Shown: positions 7,987-15,355 of the stretch, piece after piece
Layout of the letters: the number at the start of each line of letters is the position of its first letter
How positions within the stretch are numbered: the first letter of the stretch is position 1
Assembly (NCBI GenBank): GCA_036675425.1
Contig: JAKFFB010000188.1
Span: forward strand, 7,943-71,942
Direction: 5' to 3'
Source of the DNA: SCTD01 sp036675425
GTDB taxonomy: Bacteria > Actinomycetota > Actinomycetes > Mycobacteriales > SCTD01
Length of the DNA: 64,000 bases
Made by a program: the position numbers and the translations under genes
Notes under the pieces: model-generated
Databases searched by the model: none
What the model was told of the DNA's origin: nothing
Seen by the model: the letters and a program-made list of their open reading frames with translations, nothing else

Positions 7987-8931
7987 GTGCCTTCAGCGAC
8001 CGGGACGCTCCGCGCCGTTGCCCGCCCGGTCGTACGGCCGGCTCGCGCAGCGGTGCGGCGGACCGGACGCGAGCTCGGCGTCCAGCGGTCTCCCGAGGCG
8101 CGGGCCGCACGCCGCGCGTGGCGGCAGGGGGACGGTGACCGGCGCACGCTGCCGTGGCCGCACGCCGTCGCTGCGTCGAAGGAACCGGCGCGCGTGCGGT
8201 GCAACGTCTGCGGGTGGTCCGGGGAGTCCTTCGGCGGCACCACCCACTGCGAGTCGGCGATCTGCCCGGTGTGCGGCTCGATCGGTCGGGACCGCTTCCT
8301 CTACTGGTGCTGGACCGCACGCACGCCGTACGACCCGTGCGCCGTCGTCCTGGAGACGTCACCGCGACTGGACGAGGAGTACCGCTCCCGGATGGCGCAG
8401 CGGATGCGCTACATCACCAGCGACTTCGACGAGTCCGCCCACCGCGGCGCGATCCGCCTCGACCTGGAGCAGATCGCGCTGCCCGACGCCTCGCTGGACG
8501 TCGTGCTGACGCCGCACGTGCTCGAGCACGTGCCGGACACCGACCGGGCGCTGTCCGAGCTCTTCCGGGTCGTACGACCCGGCGGTTCCGTGCTGCTGCA
8601 GGTGCCGTTCCCGCAGGCTCGGACCGGACGTCCCCCAGGACCGGAGTACCACGGGGACAGCACCCTCGTGCACTGGCGGTTCGGCTGGGACCTGGCTGAG
8701 CGGGTCCGCGGTCACGGCTTCACCTGCGACATGCTGGTCCCCGAGGAGCTGCGCGCGAAAGCGGCTGCAGGGAAGTCGTTCTCGTACGCAGGGGACGACA
8801 TCGACGTCGACGACCTGATGGCCGGCGCGGACCCGAGCGCCATGACGGTCGTGGCCTCGGCCGACGAGTCCGCGGCGCTCGGCTTCGACCCGGCGTTCCA
8901 GTTCATCACCCTGCACCTGCGTCGGCCCTGA
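7987..8931 (+). CDS. Class I SAM-dependent methyltransferase with N-terminal zinc knuckle
   Basis: 314 residues from the GTG at 7987, set by a GGAGG 8 nt upstream. Residues about 73-100 hold two CxxC pairs (VRCNVCGWSG and ICPVCGS), a likely zinc-binding module. The methyltransferase fold follows: the strand/loop at ALPDASLDVVLTPHVLEHVPDTDRALSELF (read in pieces near residues 170-200) is the conserved post-motif II region of Methyltransf_11 enzymes, and VVRPGGSVLLQVPF is motif III. The glycine-rich SAM loop is degenerate, and the substrate is unknown. It is followed 2 bp later by the DUF817 gene, with which it probably forms an operon. Confidence 0.87.
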   Translation: MPSATGTLRAVARPVVRPARAAVRRTGRELGVQRSPEARAARRAWRQGDGDRRTLPWPHAVAASKEPARVRCNVCGWSGESFGGTTHCESAICPVCGSIGRDRFLYWCWTARTPYDPCAVVLETSPRLDEEYRSRMAQRMRYITSDFDESAHRGAIRLDLEQIALPDASLDVVLTPHVLEHVPDTDRALSELFRVVRPGGSVLLQVPFPQARTGRPPGPEYHGDSTLVHWRFGWDLAERVRGHGFTCDMLVPEELRAKAAAGKSFSYAGDDIDVDDLMAGADPSAMTVVASADESAALGFDPAFQFITLHLRRP

Positions 8932-8933
8932 CG

Positions 8934-9776
8934 ATGCGGCAGCTGCTCCGGTTCGCCTGGGTCGAGGCGCAGTGCTGCCTGTTCGCTGTGCTGTTCTTCG
9001 TCGGGCTCGCTGGGGTACGCCTCGTACCGCTGCCGGGGAGTCCCGCCGACGCGCTGCTGATCTGGTGCCTGGCAGTCACTCTCGGGCTGTGGATCGCCGG
9101 CTGGGAGACCGGTCGCGAGGTCGCCGTGATCTTCGGCTTCCACCTGGTCGGGCTCGCCCTCGAGCTCTGGAAGGTGGACCAGGGGTCGTGGTCCTACCCC
9201 GACACCGGGATCGCCGCCGTCGGCGGCGTTCCGCTCTACAGCGGGTTCATGTACGCGGCTGTCGGGTCGTACGTCTGCCAGGCCTGGCGCCGGCTCGACC
9301 TCCGCATCACCGGCTACCGGCCGTGGGCGACGGCCGCGGTGGCGGCGCTGATCTACCTGAACTTCTTCACCTCGCACGTGACCCGCGATGTGCGCCTGCC
9401 GCTGTCCGTCGCCCTGCTCGCGGTGACCTGGCGGGCGTGGGTGCGCTTCACCGTCGGACGGCGTCGTTATGCCATGCCGTTGCCGCTGTCCTTCGTGCTG
9501 ATCGGCTTCTTCCTGTGGCTGGCCGAGAACGCCGCGACGCTGCTGCGCGCGTGGCAGTACCCGCACCAGGAGGCGGTGTGGTCCACCGTGCACGCGGCGA
9601 AGCTCGGCTCGTGGTCGCTGCTCGTCGTGGTCAGCATCGTGCTCGTCGCTGCGGTGAAGTCGCTTGAGGGCAGGCTGTACGGCGCTCCGTCCGACCTGTC
9701 GGTGCTCCGGGCGTACGACGTGCCGGAGCACCCGCTCCCGCCTGCGCGCGCGCCCGGGGTGCCCTCGCGGTCGTAG
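8934..9776 (+). CDS. DUF817 family integral membrane protein
   Basis: 280 residues with about seven hydrophobic segments (for example residues 14-30, 40-57, 66-80, 144-160, 190-206, 229-245). The family landmarks are ELWKVDQGSWSYPD and GVPLYSGFMYAAVGSYVCQAW in the first half and WLAENAATLLRAWQYPHQ in the second. DUF817 proteins have no assigned activity. The polar clusters (WSYPD, Y-S-G-F-M) between membrane helices suggest a transporter or membrane enzyme. ATG start 2 bp after the methyltransferase stop, so translation is likely coupled. Confidence 0.9.
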   Translation: MRQLLRFAWVEAQCCLFAVLFFVGLAGVRLVPLPGSPADALLIWCLAVTLGLWIAGWETGREVAVIFGFHLVGLALELWKVDQGSWSYPDTGIAAVGGVPLYSGFMYAAVGSYVCQAWRRLDLRITGYRPWATAAVAALIYLNFFTSHVTRDVRLPLSVALLAVTWRAWVRFTVGRRRYAMPLPLSFVLIGFFLWLAENAATLLRAWQYPHQEAVWSTVHAAKLGSWSLLVVVSIVLVAAVKSLEGRLYGAPSDLSVLRAYDVPEHPLPPARAPGVPSRS

Positions 9777-9788
9777 GGTTGCCCGCAC

Positions 9789-9865
9789 GGGGCGGTAGCT
9801 CAGCCGGTCAGAGCAGGGGACTCATAATCCCTCGGTCGTGGGTTCGAGCCCCACCCGCCCCACCA
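9789..9865 (+). tRNA. tRNA with anticodon CAT (Met or Ile2), CCA encoded
   Basis: Acceptor stem GGGGCGG (9789-9795) pairs with CCGCCCC (9855-9861). Discriminator A at 9862 and an encoded CCA at 9863-9865. The anticodon loop is CTCATAA. The first acceptor pair is G-C, so this is not the initiator. The anticodon-arm and variable-loop pattern resembles lysidine-modified tRNA-Ile2 at least as much as elongator tRNA-Met, so identity is left open. Confidence 0.93.
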
Positions 9866-9897
9866 GCCCGCTGTGCAGCCTGCAGCTTGTGCGTTCA

Positions 9898-9930
9898 CAG
9901 CAACATCGACGACGCCGGATGATGTTGCTG
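9898..9930 (+). terminator. Hairpin downstream of the tRNA
   Basis: CAGCAACATC (9898-9907) is inverted as GATGTTGCTG (9921-9930), a perfect 10-bp stem with a 13-nt loop, 33 bp after the tRNA. No T tract follows. A terminator or processing signal is likely. Confidence 0.5.
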
Positions 9931-9965
9931 CGGGCGGACAAGCGCAAGGGAGGGGGCGTGCGGGG

Positions 9966-10169
9966 CTAAGCGCCGGCGAGGGCCAGTCGCTCGCGGATCT
10001 GCGGGATCAGCGGGAACTCCCGGTCGAAGCCGTCCTGCTCGAGCACGGCCTCGACCGCTGCGCGGGTACGGGCAGCTGCGCGCAGCTCGTCGTCGGGGAT
10101 CACCGACGCGGGGCGCGGGTGGTCCGGGGCAGCAGGCAGACGGCTCGCAGGCAGTCTGATCCGTCGCAT
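9966..10169 (-). CDS. Small hypothetical protein
   Basis: 67 residues from the ATG at 10169; a TTG at 10241 in the same frame would give 91. The C-terminal half looks like a coherent helical protein (IPDDELRAAARTRAAVEAVLEQ, read in pieces, then GFDREFPLIPQIRERLALAGA), with strong actinobacterial codon bias. No family is recognised. It lies between a tRNA hairpin and an inverted repeat in a region with few genes. Confidence 0.5.
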   Translation of the reverse strand: MRRIRLPASRLPAAPDHPRPASVIPDDELRAAARTRAAVEAVLEQDGFDREFPLIPQIRERLALAGA

Positions 10170-10234
10170 GCCATCGGCATCGGAAGGACTGCCCGACCCC
10201 TTGACGGTTAGCGCGAGGTCGACAGCGCCTCGCG

Positions 10235-10298
10235 TGATCAACGCCGTGCTCCAGCACGTCTTCTGCCGCGAGGAAGTGCGGAACCGCGGCGTTGATCA
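10235..10298. repeat. 12-bp inverted repeat TGATCAACGCCG
   Basis: TGATCAACGCCG at 10235-10246 is exactly inverted at 10287-10298, 40 bp apart. The right arm sits inside a further 10-bp palindrome GTTGATCAAC (10291-10300). It separates two small minus-strand genes and may act as a terminator for the one that ends at 10307 or as a binding site. Confidence 0.55.
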
Positions 10299-10306
10299 AC
10301 GAGAGG

Positions 10307-10513
10307 TCAGGCGCTGCTGTCGCTCGGAACCGCCACCAGGTGGCGCTCGCGGCGGGAGGGGCAGGGCTCCGGCGCGTGCCGGGACAGGAAGGCGTCCATG
10401 GTCGGCTCGAGACCGACCGCGGCCCGGGCCGCGACGATGCCGCACGCGCGGCACCACACCACGACGATCCCGAAGCCGGCGTCGTAGCGCACCTGCACCG
10501 ACACGCCTGCCAT
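10307..10513 (-). CDS. Small hypothetical protein
   Basis: 68 residues from the ATG at 10513. The N-terminal half reads as a beta hairpin (MAGVSVQVRYDAGFGIVVVWCRACGIV, split around the WCRACG motif), and the CxxC could bind metal or form a disulfide. The rest is basic and polar (SRHAPEPCPSRRERHLVAVP). No family is recognised. It is transcribed away from the ECF sigma gene, whose promoter region it shares. Confidence 0.55.
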   Translation of the reverse strand: MAGVSVQVRYDAGFGIVVVWCRACGIVAARAAVGLEPTMDAFLSRHAPEPCPSRRERHLVAVPSDSSA

Positions 10514-10637
10514 GGGACCAGCGTGACGCACCCCGAGCCCTGTGGACAGCCGCAACTCGATTTGCGGCGAGTTGTGCCGAAACCGGGCGCCGGCTCGTCG
10601 CGTGTCACATTCTGTCGCCCGGCGGTGCTGTAGAGAC

Positions 10638-11222
10638 ATGGACCTCGGACCCGCAGCCACCGCCGTGCTGCCCACTCCCGAGCGCACGACCGTGCGGGCT
10701 GACCGGAAGGAGCGCGAGCCGGTGCCGGGTGCGGTGCGCGCCGACCTCGAGGAGGTCTTCCGCCGCGACTACCGGCGCGTGGTCGGCGTGGCCGCACGCG
10801 TGCTGGGGTCGCGGGAGGCCGCCGAGGACGTCGCCCAGGAGGTGTTCCTCTCCTTCGGTCGGTCCTCGGTGCCGGCCGGCGAGGCCGGCGCCTGGCTCTC
10901 GGTCGCCGCCGCGCACACCGCGCTCAACGTGCTCCGCTCCGGCCGCCGCCGCACCTCGCGGGAGGAGGCCACCTCGGCACCGCATGCCGCCCCGGACGCC
11001 GCCGACGAGGTGCTCGCCCTCGAGGACCGCGCCCGCGTCCGCGCCGCGCTCGCCCGGTTGCCGCGCAGGCAGGCGATGGCCCTGGTGCTGCGGCACAGCG
11101 GCCTGAGCTACGCCGAGGTCGCCGCAGCGCTCGACCTGTCCCCTGGAAGCGTCGGCACCACCGTGCGACGCGCCGAGTCCGCCCTTCGCGAGGAGCTGAA
11201 CCGCCATGCGTCATCCGACTGA
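10638..11222 (+). CDS. ECF-type RNA polymerase sigma factor
   Basis: 194-residue extracytoplasmic-function sigma factor. Region 2 is visible as LEEVFRRDYRRVVGVAARVLGSREAAEDVAQEVFLSF (read in two halves, residues 36-72), and region 4 as RARVRAALARLPRRQAMALVLRH followed by the helix-turn-helix LSYAEVAAALDLSPGSVGTTVRRAE. There is no region 3, as expected for ECF factors. ATG at 10638, preceded at 10603 by TGTCACA, which resembles an ECF -35 element and would place transcription start almost at the ATG (weak evidence for autoregulation and a leaderless message). Its end overlaps the anti-sigma gene by 17 bp. Confidence 0.92.
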   Translation: MDLGPAATAVLPTPERTTVRADRKEREPVPGAVRADLEEVFRRDYRRVVGVAARVLGSREAAEDVAQEVFLSFGRSSVPAGEAGAWLSVAAAHTALNVLRSGRRRTSREEATSAPHAAPDAADEVLALEDRARVRAALARLPRRQAMALVLRHSGLSYAEVAAALDLSPGSVGTTVRRAESALREELNRHASSD

Positions 11223-12249
11223 GGGCGTGCTGCGCCGGCTGCTCGACGAGCCCGCCGGAGTGGCCGACGCCGACCGCCACCACGTCGCGGACTGCCCGCA
11301 CTGCCTTGCCCAGCTCGCCGCTGCCCGCGACGCCGCCGCGCTCGTCGGCGCCGCGATCGCCGACAGCACAGGGGATCTGGACACCGACGCCGCATGGCGC
11401 CGGCTGTCCGCGGCATCGGCACCCACCCGCGTGGCGATCCCGCGACGGAGCCGGTTCCGCGACCTCGTGAAGCGCCCCGCGGTCGCCGGCCTCGCCGTCG
11501 CGCTCGTCCTGACCGGCGCCGGGACGGCGGCCGCGAACGACTGGCTGAAGATCTTCAGCACCGAGCGCATCACCCCGGTCAGCATCAGCGCCGCCGACCT
11601 GGTCGCCCTGCCCGACCTGAGCTCGTACGGCGATCTGGTCATCAGCAGCCGGCCCGACGTGCACCCGGTCGCCGACGCGACGGCGGCCGAGGCCGAGACC
11701 GGCCTCGAGGTCCCGGAAGTCGCCGAGCTGCCGCGCGGGGTGACCGGCGACCCGGAGTACCAGGTCGGCGGTGAGGTCGTCGCGACCTTCACCTTCGACG
11801 CGGCACGCGCCGGTGGACCGACCCCGCCCCCGGGTGTCGACGGCGCCACCGTCCGCCTCGTCGCGGGTCCCGGCGTTGCGCAGGTCTGGCAGTCCGACGC
11901 CGGCATCCCAGCGCTCGTCGTCGGGCGCGCGACCGCGCCGACCGCGTTCTCCGACGGGGTGCCGTTCGAGGTGCTCCGCAACCACCTGCTGTCGCTGCCC
12001 GGGCTGCCGGATGACGTCGCCGCGCAGCTGCGCACCTTCGCCGCCGACGGCGCGACCCTGCCGCTGCCCGTGCCGTCCGACGAGATCCGCACCTCCACCG
12101 CGCAGGTCGGCGATGTGACGGCGACGGTGCTGACCAGTCGCGACCGGGCCCTCGCCGCGGTGGTGTGGGTCGACGACGGCGAGGTGACCGCGGTCGCCGG
12201 ATCGCTCGACGTCGACGAGCTGCTGACCGTCGCCCGGGACCTCCGCTGA
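11206..12249 (+). CDS. Membrane-bound anti-sigma factor-like protein
   Basis: 347-residue partner of the ECF sigma gene it overlaps by 17 bp. The cytoplasmic N-terminus has a zinc-type anti-sigma motif (RHHVADCPHC, H...CxxC, residues 26-35). One membrane helix spans about residues 91-107 (AVAGLAVALVLTGAGTA). The large outside part (about 235 residues) has several strand-like blocks (GEVVATFTFDAA, GATVRLVAGPGVAQVW, VEVLRNHLLSLPGLP-like) that probably sense a signal. Holding the sigma factor at the membrane is the family role. Gene order and overlap support it, and the signal is unknown. Confidence 0.85.
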   Translation: MRHPTEGVLRRLLDEPAGVADADRHHVADCPHCLAQLAAARDAAALVGAAIADSTGDLDTDAAWRRLSAASAPTRVAIPRRSRFRDLVKRPAVAGLAVALVLTGAGTAAANDWLKIFSTERITPVSISAADLVALPDLSSYGDLVISSRPDVHPVADATAAEAETGLEVPEVAELPRGVTGDPEYQVGGEVVATFTFDAARAGGPTPPPGVDGATVRLVAGPGVAQVWQSDAGIPALVVGRATAPTAFSDGVPFEVLRNHLLSLPGLPDDVAAQLRTFAADGATLPLPVPSDEIRTSTAQVGDVTATVLTSRDRALAAVVWVDDGEVTAVAGSLDVDELLTVARDLR

Positions 12250-13184
12250 GCGCCCTGCCGGCGGACCTGCCGCCGTCACCTGCGGTCTGGTGCTCCGGAC
12301 TGCGCAAGAGGTACGGCAGGCAGCTCGCGGTCGACGACGTCTCCCTCACCGTCGGTCGGGGCGAGGTCGTGGGGCTGCTGGGTCCGAACGGCGCGGGAAA
12401 GACCACGGTCATCAAGATGCTGCTCGGGCTCACCCAGCCCGACGCCGGTGAGGTGATGCTGCTCGGGCAGCCCGGCACCGATCCCGCCGCGCGCACCCGG
12501 GTCGGCTACCTGCCCGAGCTCTTCCGCTACCAGCCCTGGCTGACCGCGACCGAGGTGCTGACGCTTCACGTGCGGCTCTCCGGACTCGAGATCCCCGCAG
12601 CCGAGCGGTCGGAGCGGCTGGCCCTGGTCGGTCTCGCCGACCGCGCCGGCGATCGCGTCGGCGGCTTCTCCAAGGGGATGCAGCAGCGGCTGGGGATGGC
12701 CGTCGCGCTGGTCGCCCGGCCCGAGCTGGTCGTGCTGGACGAGCCGACCAGCGCGCTCGACCCGCTCGGGCGCGTGGACGTGCGCGACATCGTGCTGGCC
12801 CTGCGCGAGCAGGGCGTCGCGGTCCTGCTCAACTCCCACCTGATCGGCGAGGTGGAGCGGGTCTGCGACCGGGTCGTCATCCTCGACCGGGGTCGTGTCG
12901 CCGCCGAGGGGTCGCTGGCCGAGCTGCTCGGCCGCCGCGAGGTCCGGCTGCGCATCACCGACCTGCCGGCCGCGGCCGAGGCGCGGATGGCGCAGGTCGG
13001 GGAGGTCACGCGCACCGGCGACTGGTTCACCGTGCTGCTGCCGCTCGACGACGTCGACACCGCGATCCCCGATCTGGTAGGCGATCTCGTGACGCTTGGC
13101 GCCCGGTTGCACGCCGTCGAGCCGGCCCGCATCAGCCTCGAGGAGAAGCTGCTCGGGATCCTGCGAGAGGGGGTCGCCCGGTGA
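12246..13184 (+). CDS. ABC transporter ATP-binding protein
   Basis: ATPase subunit of an exporter-type ABC system. All motifs are present: Walker A LLGPNGAGKTT, Q-loop region, signature FSKGMQQRLG, Walker B ELVVLDEPTSALDP and the H-switch LLNSH. About 313 residues. The start is a problem: conserved sequence (SPAVWCSGLRKRYGRQLAV) begins 10-15 codons after a CTG at 12246 that overlaps the anti-sigma TGA (CTGA), and no ATG/GTG/TTG lies between. The nearest standard codon is a GTG at 12165, which would add an Arg-rich out-of-frame reading of the anti-sigma gene. I favour CTG. The permease overlaps its end by 4 bp. Confidence 0.9.
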   Translation: MSALPADLPPSPAVWCSGLRKRYGRQLAVDDVSLTVGRGEVVGLLGPNGAGKTTVIKMLLGLTQPDAGEVMLLGQPGTDPAARTRVGYLPELFRYQPWLTATEVLTLHVRLSGLEIPAAERSERLALVGLADRAGDRVGGFSKGMQQRLGMAVALVARPELVVLDEPTSALDPLGRVDVRDIVLALREQGVAVLLNSHLIGEVERVCDRVVILDRGRVAAEGSLAELLGRREVRLRITDLPAAAEARMAQVGEVTRTGDWFTVLLPLDDVDTAIPDLVGDLVTLGARLHAVEPARISLEEKLLGILREGVAR

Positions 13185-14032
13185 CCCGCACCGTCCTCAC
13201 GATGGCCGGCCTCACGCTGCGCGAGGCGTTCCGCCGTCGCGTGCTGCTCGCGGTCGTCGTGCTCACCGTCGCCCTGCTCGCCCTCAGCGGCTGGGGCTTC
13301 TCCCGGCTGGCTGCGGAGTCCGACGCCGGCGCCCTCACCAGCGGCGAGGCGCGGCTGGTCGCGGCCACGCTGCTCAACCTGGTGATGTTCGGCTTCAGCC
13401 TCATCGCCGCCCTCGGCACGGCCTTCCTCGCGGGGCCGACGCTGTCCGGCGAGACCGAGTCCGGCATCGCCCTCGCCGTGCTCGCCCGGCCGGTGCGCCG
13501 GTCGGCCGTGCTGCTCGGGAAGTGGCTGGGGCTGGCGGCTTTCGGCAGCGGGTTCGTCCTCGTGGCCGGGCTCGCGCAGTGCATCGTCGTACGCCTCACC
13601 GTCGACTACTGGCCACCGCACCTGGCGACCGCGCTGACGCTGCTCGCCGCGCAGACCGTCGTGCTGCTGACCCTGGCGGTGCTGCTGTCCACGGCGATCT
13701 CGCCGATGGCGTCCGGGGTCGTCGCCGTCGGCCTGTTCGGCGCGACGTGGGTCGCCGGCGTCGTGGGCGGCATCGGCGAGGCGCTCGGCAACGAGGGCGT
13801 CGAGCGGATCGGGACGGTCTCCCGGGTGCTGCTGCCGACCGACGGACTGTGGCGAGGAGCGATGCACGGCTTCCAGGACCCGGCGCTGCTCACCCAGCTC
13901 GACGCCGGCTTCGAGGGGCACCCGTTCCTCAGCGTCGCGCCGCTGACCGCCGCCTACCTCGGCTGGACCGCGCTCTGGGTGGCGATGGTGTGGGGGCTGG
14001 CGGCCGCGTTCTTCGGACGCCGGGACCTGTAG
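13181..14032 (+). CDS. ABC transporter permease (ABC-2 type)
   Basis: 283-residue integral membrane protein, GTG start overlapping the ATPase stop (GTGA). Hydrophobic segments lie near residues 22-42, 61-85, 107-128, 140-168, 175-195 and 252-275. The motif LSGETESGIALAVLARPVRRSAVLLGKW (in two pieces) is the typical cytoplasmic loop of NosY/ABC-2 permeases that follows helix 2. It forms the channel with the preceding ATPase. Overlap with the sigma/anti-sigma operon suggests the transporter is part of the same stress response; the substrate is unknown. Confidence 0.9.
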   Translation: MTRTVLTMAGLTLREAFRRRVLLAVVVLTVALLALSGWGFSRLAAESDAGALTSGEARLVAATLLNLVMFGFSLIAALGTAFLAGPTLSGETESGIALAVLARPVRRSAVLLGKWLGLAAFGSGFVLVAGLAQCIVVRLTVDYWPPHLATALTLLAAQTVVLLTLAVLLSTAISPMASGVVAVGLFGATWVAGVVGGIGEALGNEGVERIGTVSRVLLPTDGLWRGAMHGFQDPALLTQLDAGFEGHPFLSVAPLTAAYLGWTALWVAMVWGLAAAFFGRRDL

Positions 14033-14060
14033 CTCCGGCAGGCATGGCATCCTCGCCGCC

Positions 14061-14774
14061 GTGACGCTGACGCACGAGACCGCGATGGAGCTGGCCAAGC
14101 TGGCCGGGCTGGTCCTCACCGAGCCCGACCTCGACACCGCGCTCGTGGCGGTCACCAAGGTCGCCACCGCCGCGGTGGAGCCGTGCGACGGCGCGTCGCT
14201 GACGATGCGCAACCGGGGCGTCCCGAGCGCGCCGGCCGCGAGCGACGCGTGGGCGATCGAGCTGGACAAGCTGCAGTTCGTGGAGCAGGAGGGTCCGTGC
14301 CTGGACTGCCTGCGCGAGGGGTCCGTCATGCGCGTACGGGATCTGCGCACCGACGGCCGCTTCCCCAACTACGGGCCGAAGGCGGCCGACAAGGGTGCGC
14401 TCAGCGCGCTGTCGCTGCCGCTGGTCGCCGACGGCGGCACCGTCGGGGCGCTCAACCTCTACTCGCGCGAGCCGGACGCCTTCGACAGCGACGTCGTGGC
14501 GGTGGGGGAGCTGCTCGCCGCGCACGCCTCGCTCGCCATCAGCGCGGCCACGGCCTACTACTCCAGCCGCGAGCTCGCCGACCAGATGCGCCAGGCCCTC
14601 GAGAGCCGTGCCGTCATCGAGCAGGCCAAGGGCGTGCTCATCGCGCAGCTCGGCGGGAGCGCGGACGACGCCTTCGACCGGCTGGTGGAGCTGTCGCAGC
14701 GCAGCAACCGCAAGCTGCGAGAGGTGGCGCTGTCGGTGGTGGAGACCGCGGTGAAGGGCCCTCAGGGCGCGTAG
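14061..14774 (+). CDS. GAF-ANTAR transcription antitermination regulator
   Basis: 237 residues. Residues about 15-165 form a GAF sensor domain (LAKLAGLVLTEPDLDTALVAV, GASLTMRN, ALSLPLVADGGTVGALNLYS). Residues about 172-235 form the ANTAR RNA-binding domain with its signature ALESRAVIEQAKGVLIAQLG and a helix ending FDRLVELSQRSNRKLREVA. ANTAR proteins bind paired hairpins in nascent RNA and prevent termination. The conserved Cys residues in the GAF domain (VEPCDGAS, GPCLDCLRE) could sense redox or metal. GTG start. It ends 13 bp inside the convergent small membrane protein gene. Confidence 0.9.
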   Translation: MTLTHETAMELAKLAGLVLTEPDLDTALVAVTKVATAAVEPCDGASLTMRNRGVPSAPAASDAWAIELDKLQFVEQEGPCLDCLREGSVMRVRDLRTDGRFPNYGPKAADKGALSALSLPLVADGGTVGALNLYSREPDAFDSDVVAVGELLAAHASLAISAATAYYSSRELADQMRQALESRAVIEQAKGVLIAQLGGSADDAFDRLVELSQRSNRKLREVALSVVETAVKGPQGA

Positions 14775-15061
14775 GTCACGGCGACGGCGAGGCCTGCGAC
14801 CGCCGTCACGACGCCCAGGGCGGCGACCACGGTGCCGAGGGCGAGCTCCGGCCGGCGCGGGTCACGGCCGACGGCTACCTCTGTGCGCGGCGAGACGAGC
14901 AGCGCCCCGAGCAGCCCCGGGAACCACAGCAGCAGCGTGAGGGCGAAGAACAGCCAGTACGACCGACCCTTCGCCCGCGCGATGCCCCCGGCGAGGTCGC
15001 ACAGCAGGAGGGTGAGGACCGCCACCACGAGGGCGACGGGAACGGCGATCAGCAGCGGCAC
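14762..15061 (-). CDS. Small membrane protein
   Basis: 99 residues with three predicted membrane helices: about 3-24 (LLIAVPVALVVAVLTLLLC), 35-58 (WLFFALTLLLWFPGLLGALLV) and 76-96. The middle loop SPRTEVAVGRDPRRPE is polar. The pattern resembles superinfection-immunity/TM2-like small proteins (the GRSYWLFFALTLLLWFPGLLGAL segment, in pieces), but function is unknown. GTG start, 3 bp after the stop of the 69-residue gene, so the two are coupled. Confidence 0.75.
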   Translation of the reverse strand: MPLLIAVPVALVVAVLTLLLCDLAGGIARAKGRSYWLFFALTLLLWFPGLLGALLVSPRTEVAVGRDPRRPELALGTVVAALGVVTAVAGLAVAVTYAP

Positions 15062-15064
15062 GCG

Positions 15065-15274
15065 TCAGCCGAGCGCGACGTCGTTCTTGTCGGCCAGCGC
15101 GCGCAGGTCGGCCAGATCGGCCTCGGCGATCTGGGCGAGCAGCGGGTCGTCCGACGCCTCGGCGGCGGCCAGCGTGGCGGAGGCCTCGGCCACCCGCACC
15201 TGGAGCTCACGGGCGAAGGCCGTGGTGCCCTCGCTGGTGGCGACGGCGGGCGGTGCCTGGTCCATTGCGGTCAC
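15065..15274 (-). CDS. Small helical hypothetical protein
   Basis: 69 residues, acidic and Ala-rich, predicted as two helices (FARELQVRVAEASATLAAAE and LAQIAEADLADLRALADKN). No signal or membrane segment. GTG start set by a strong AGGAGG 4 nt upstream. It is the first gene of a pair with the small membrane protein 3 bp downstream. No family is recognised. Confidence 0.72.
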   Translation of the reverse strand: MTAMDQAPPAVATSEGTTAFARELQVRVAEASATLAAAEASDDPLLAQIAEADLADLRALADKNDVALG

Positions 15275-15355
15275 GACTCCTCCTGATCTTGCGCTGGGCG
15301 GGGAAGTGCCCGCGGAACGAGGGCGCGATGCCTCGCGGGAGGTGTGACGATCGCA

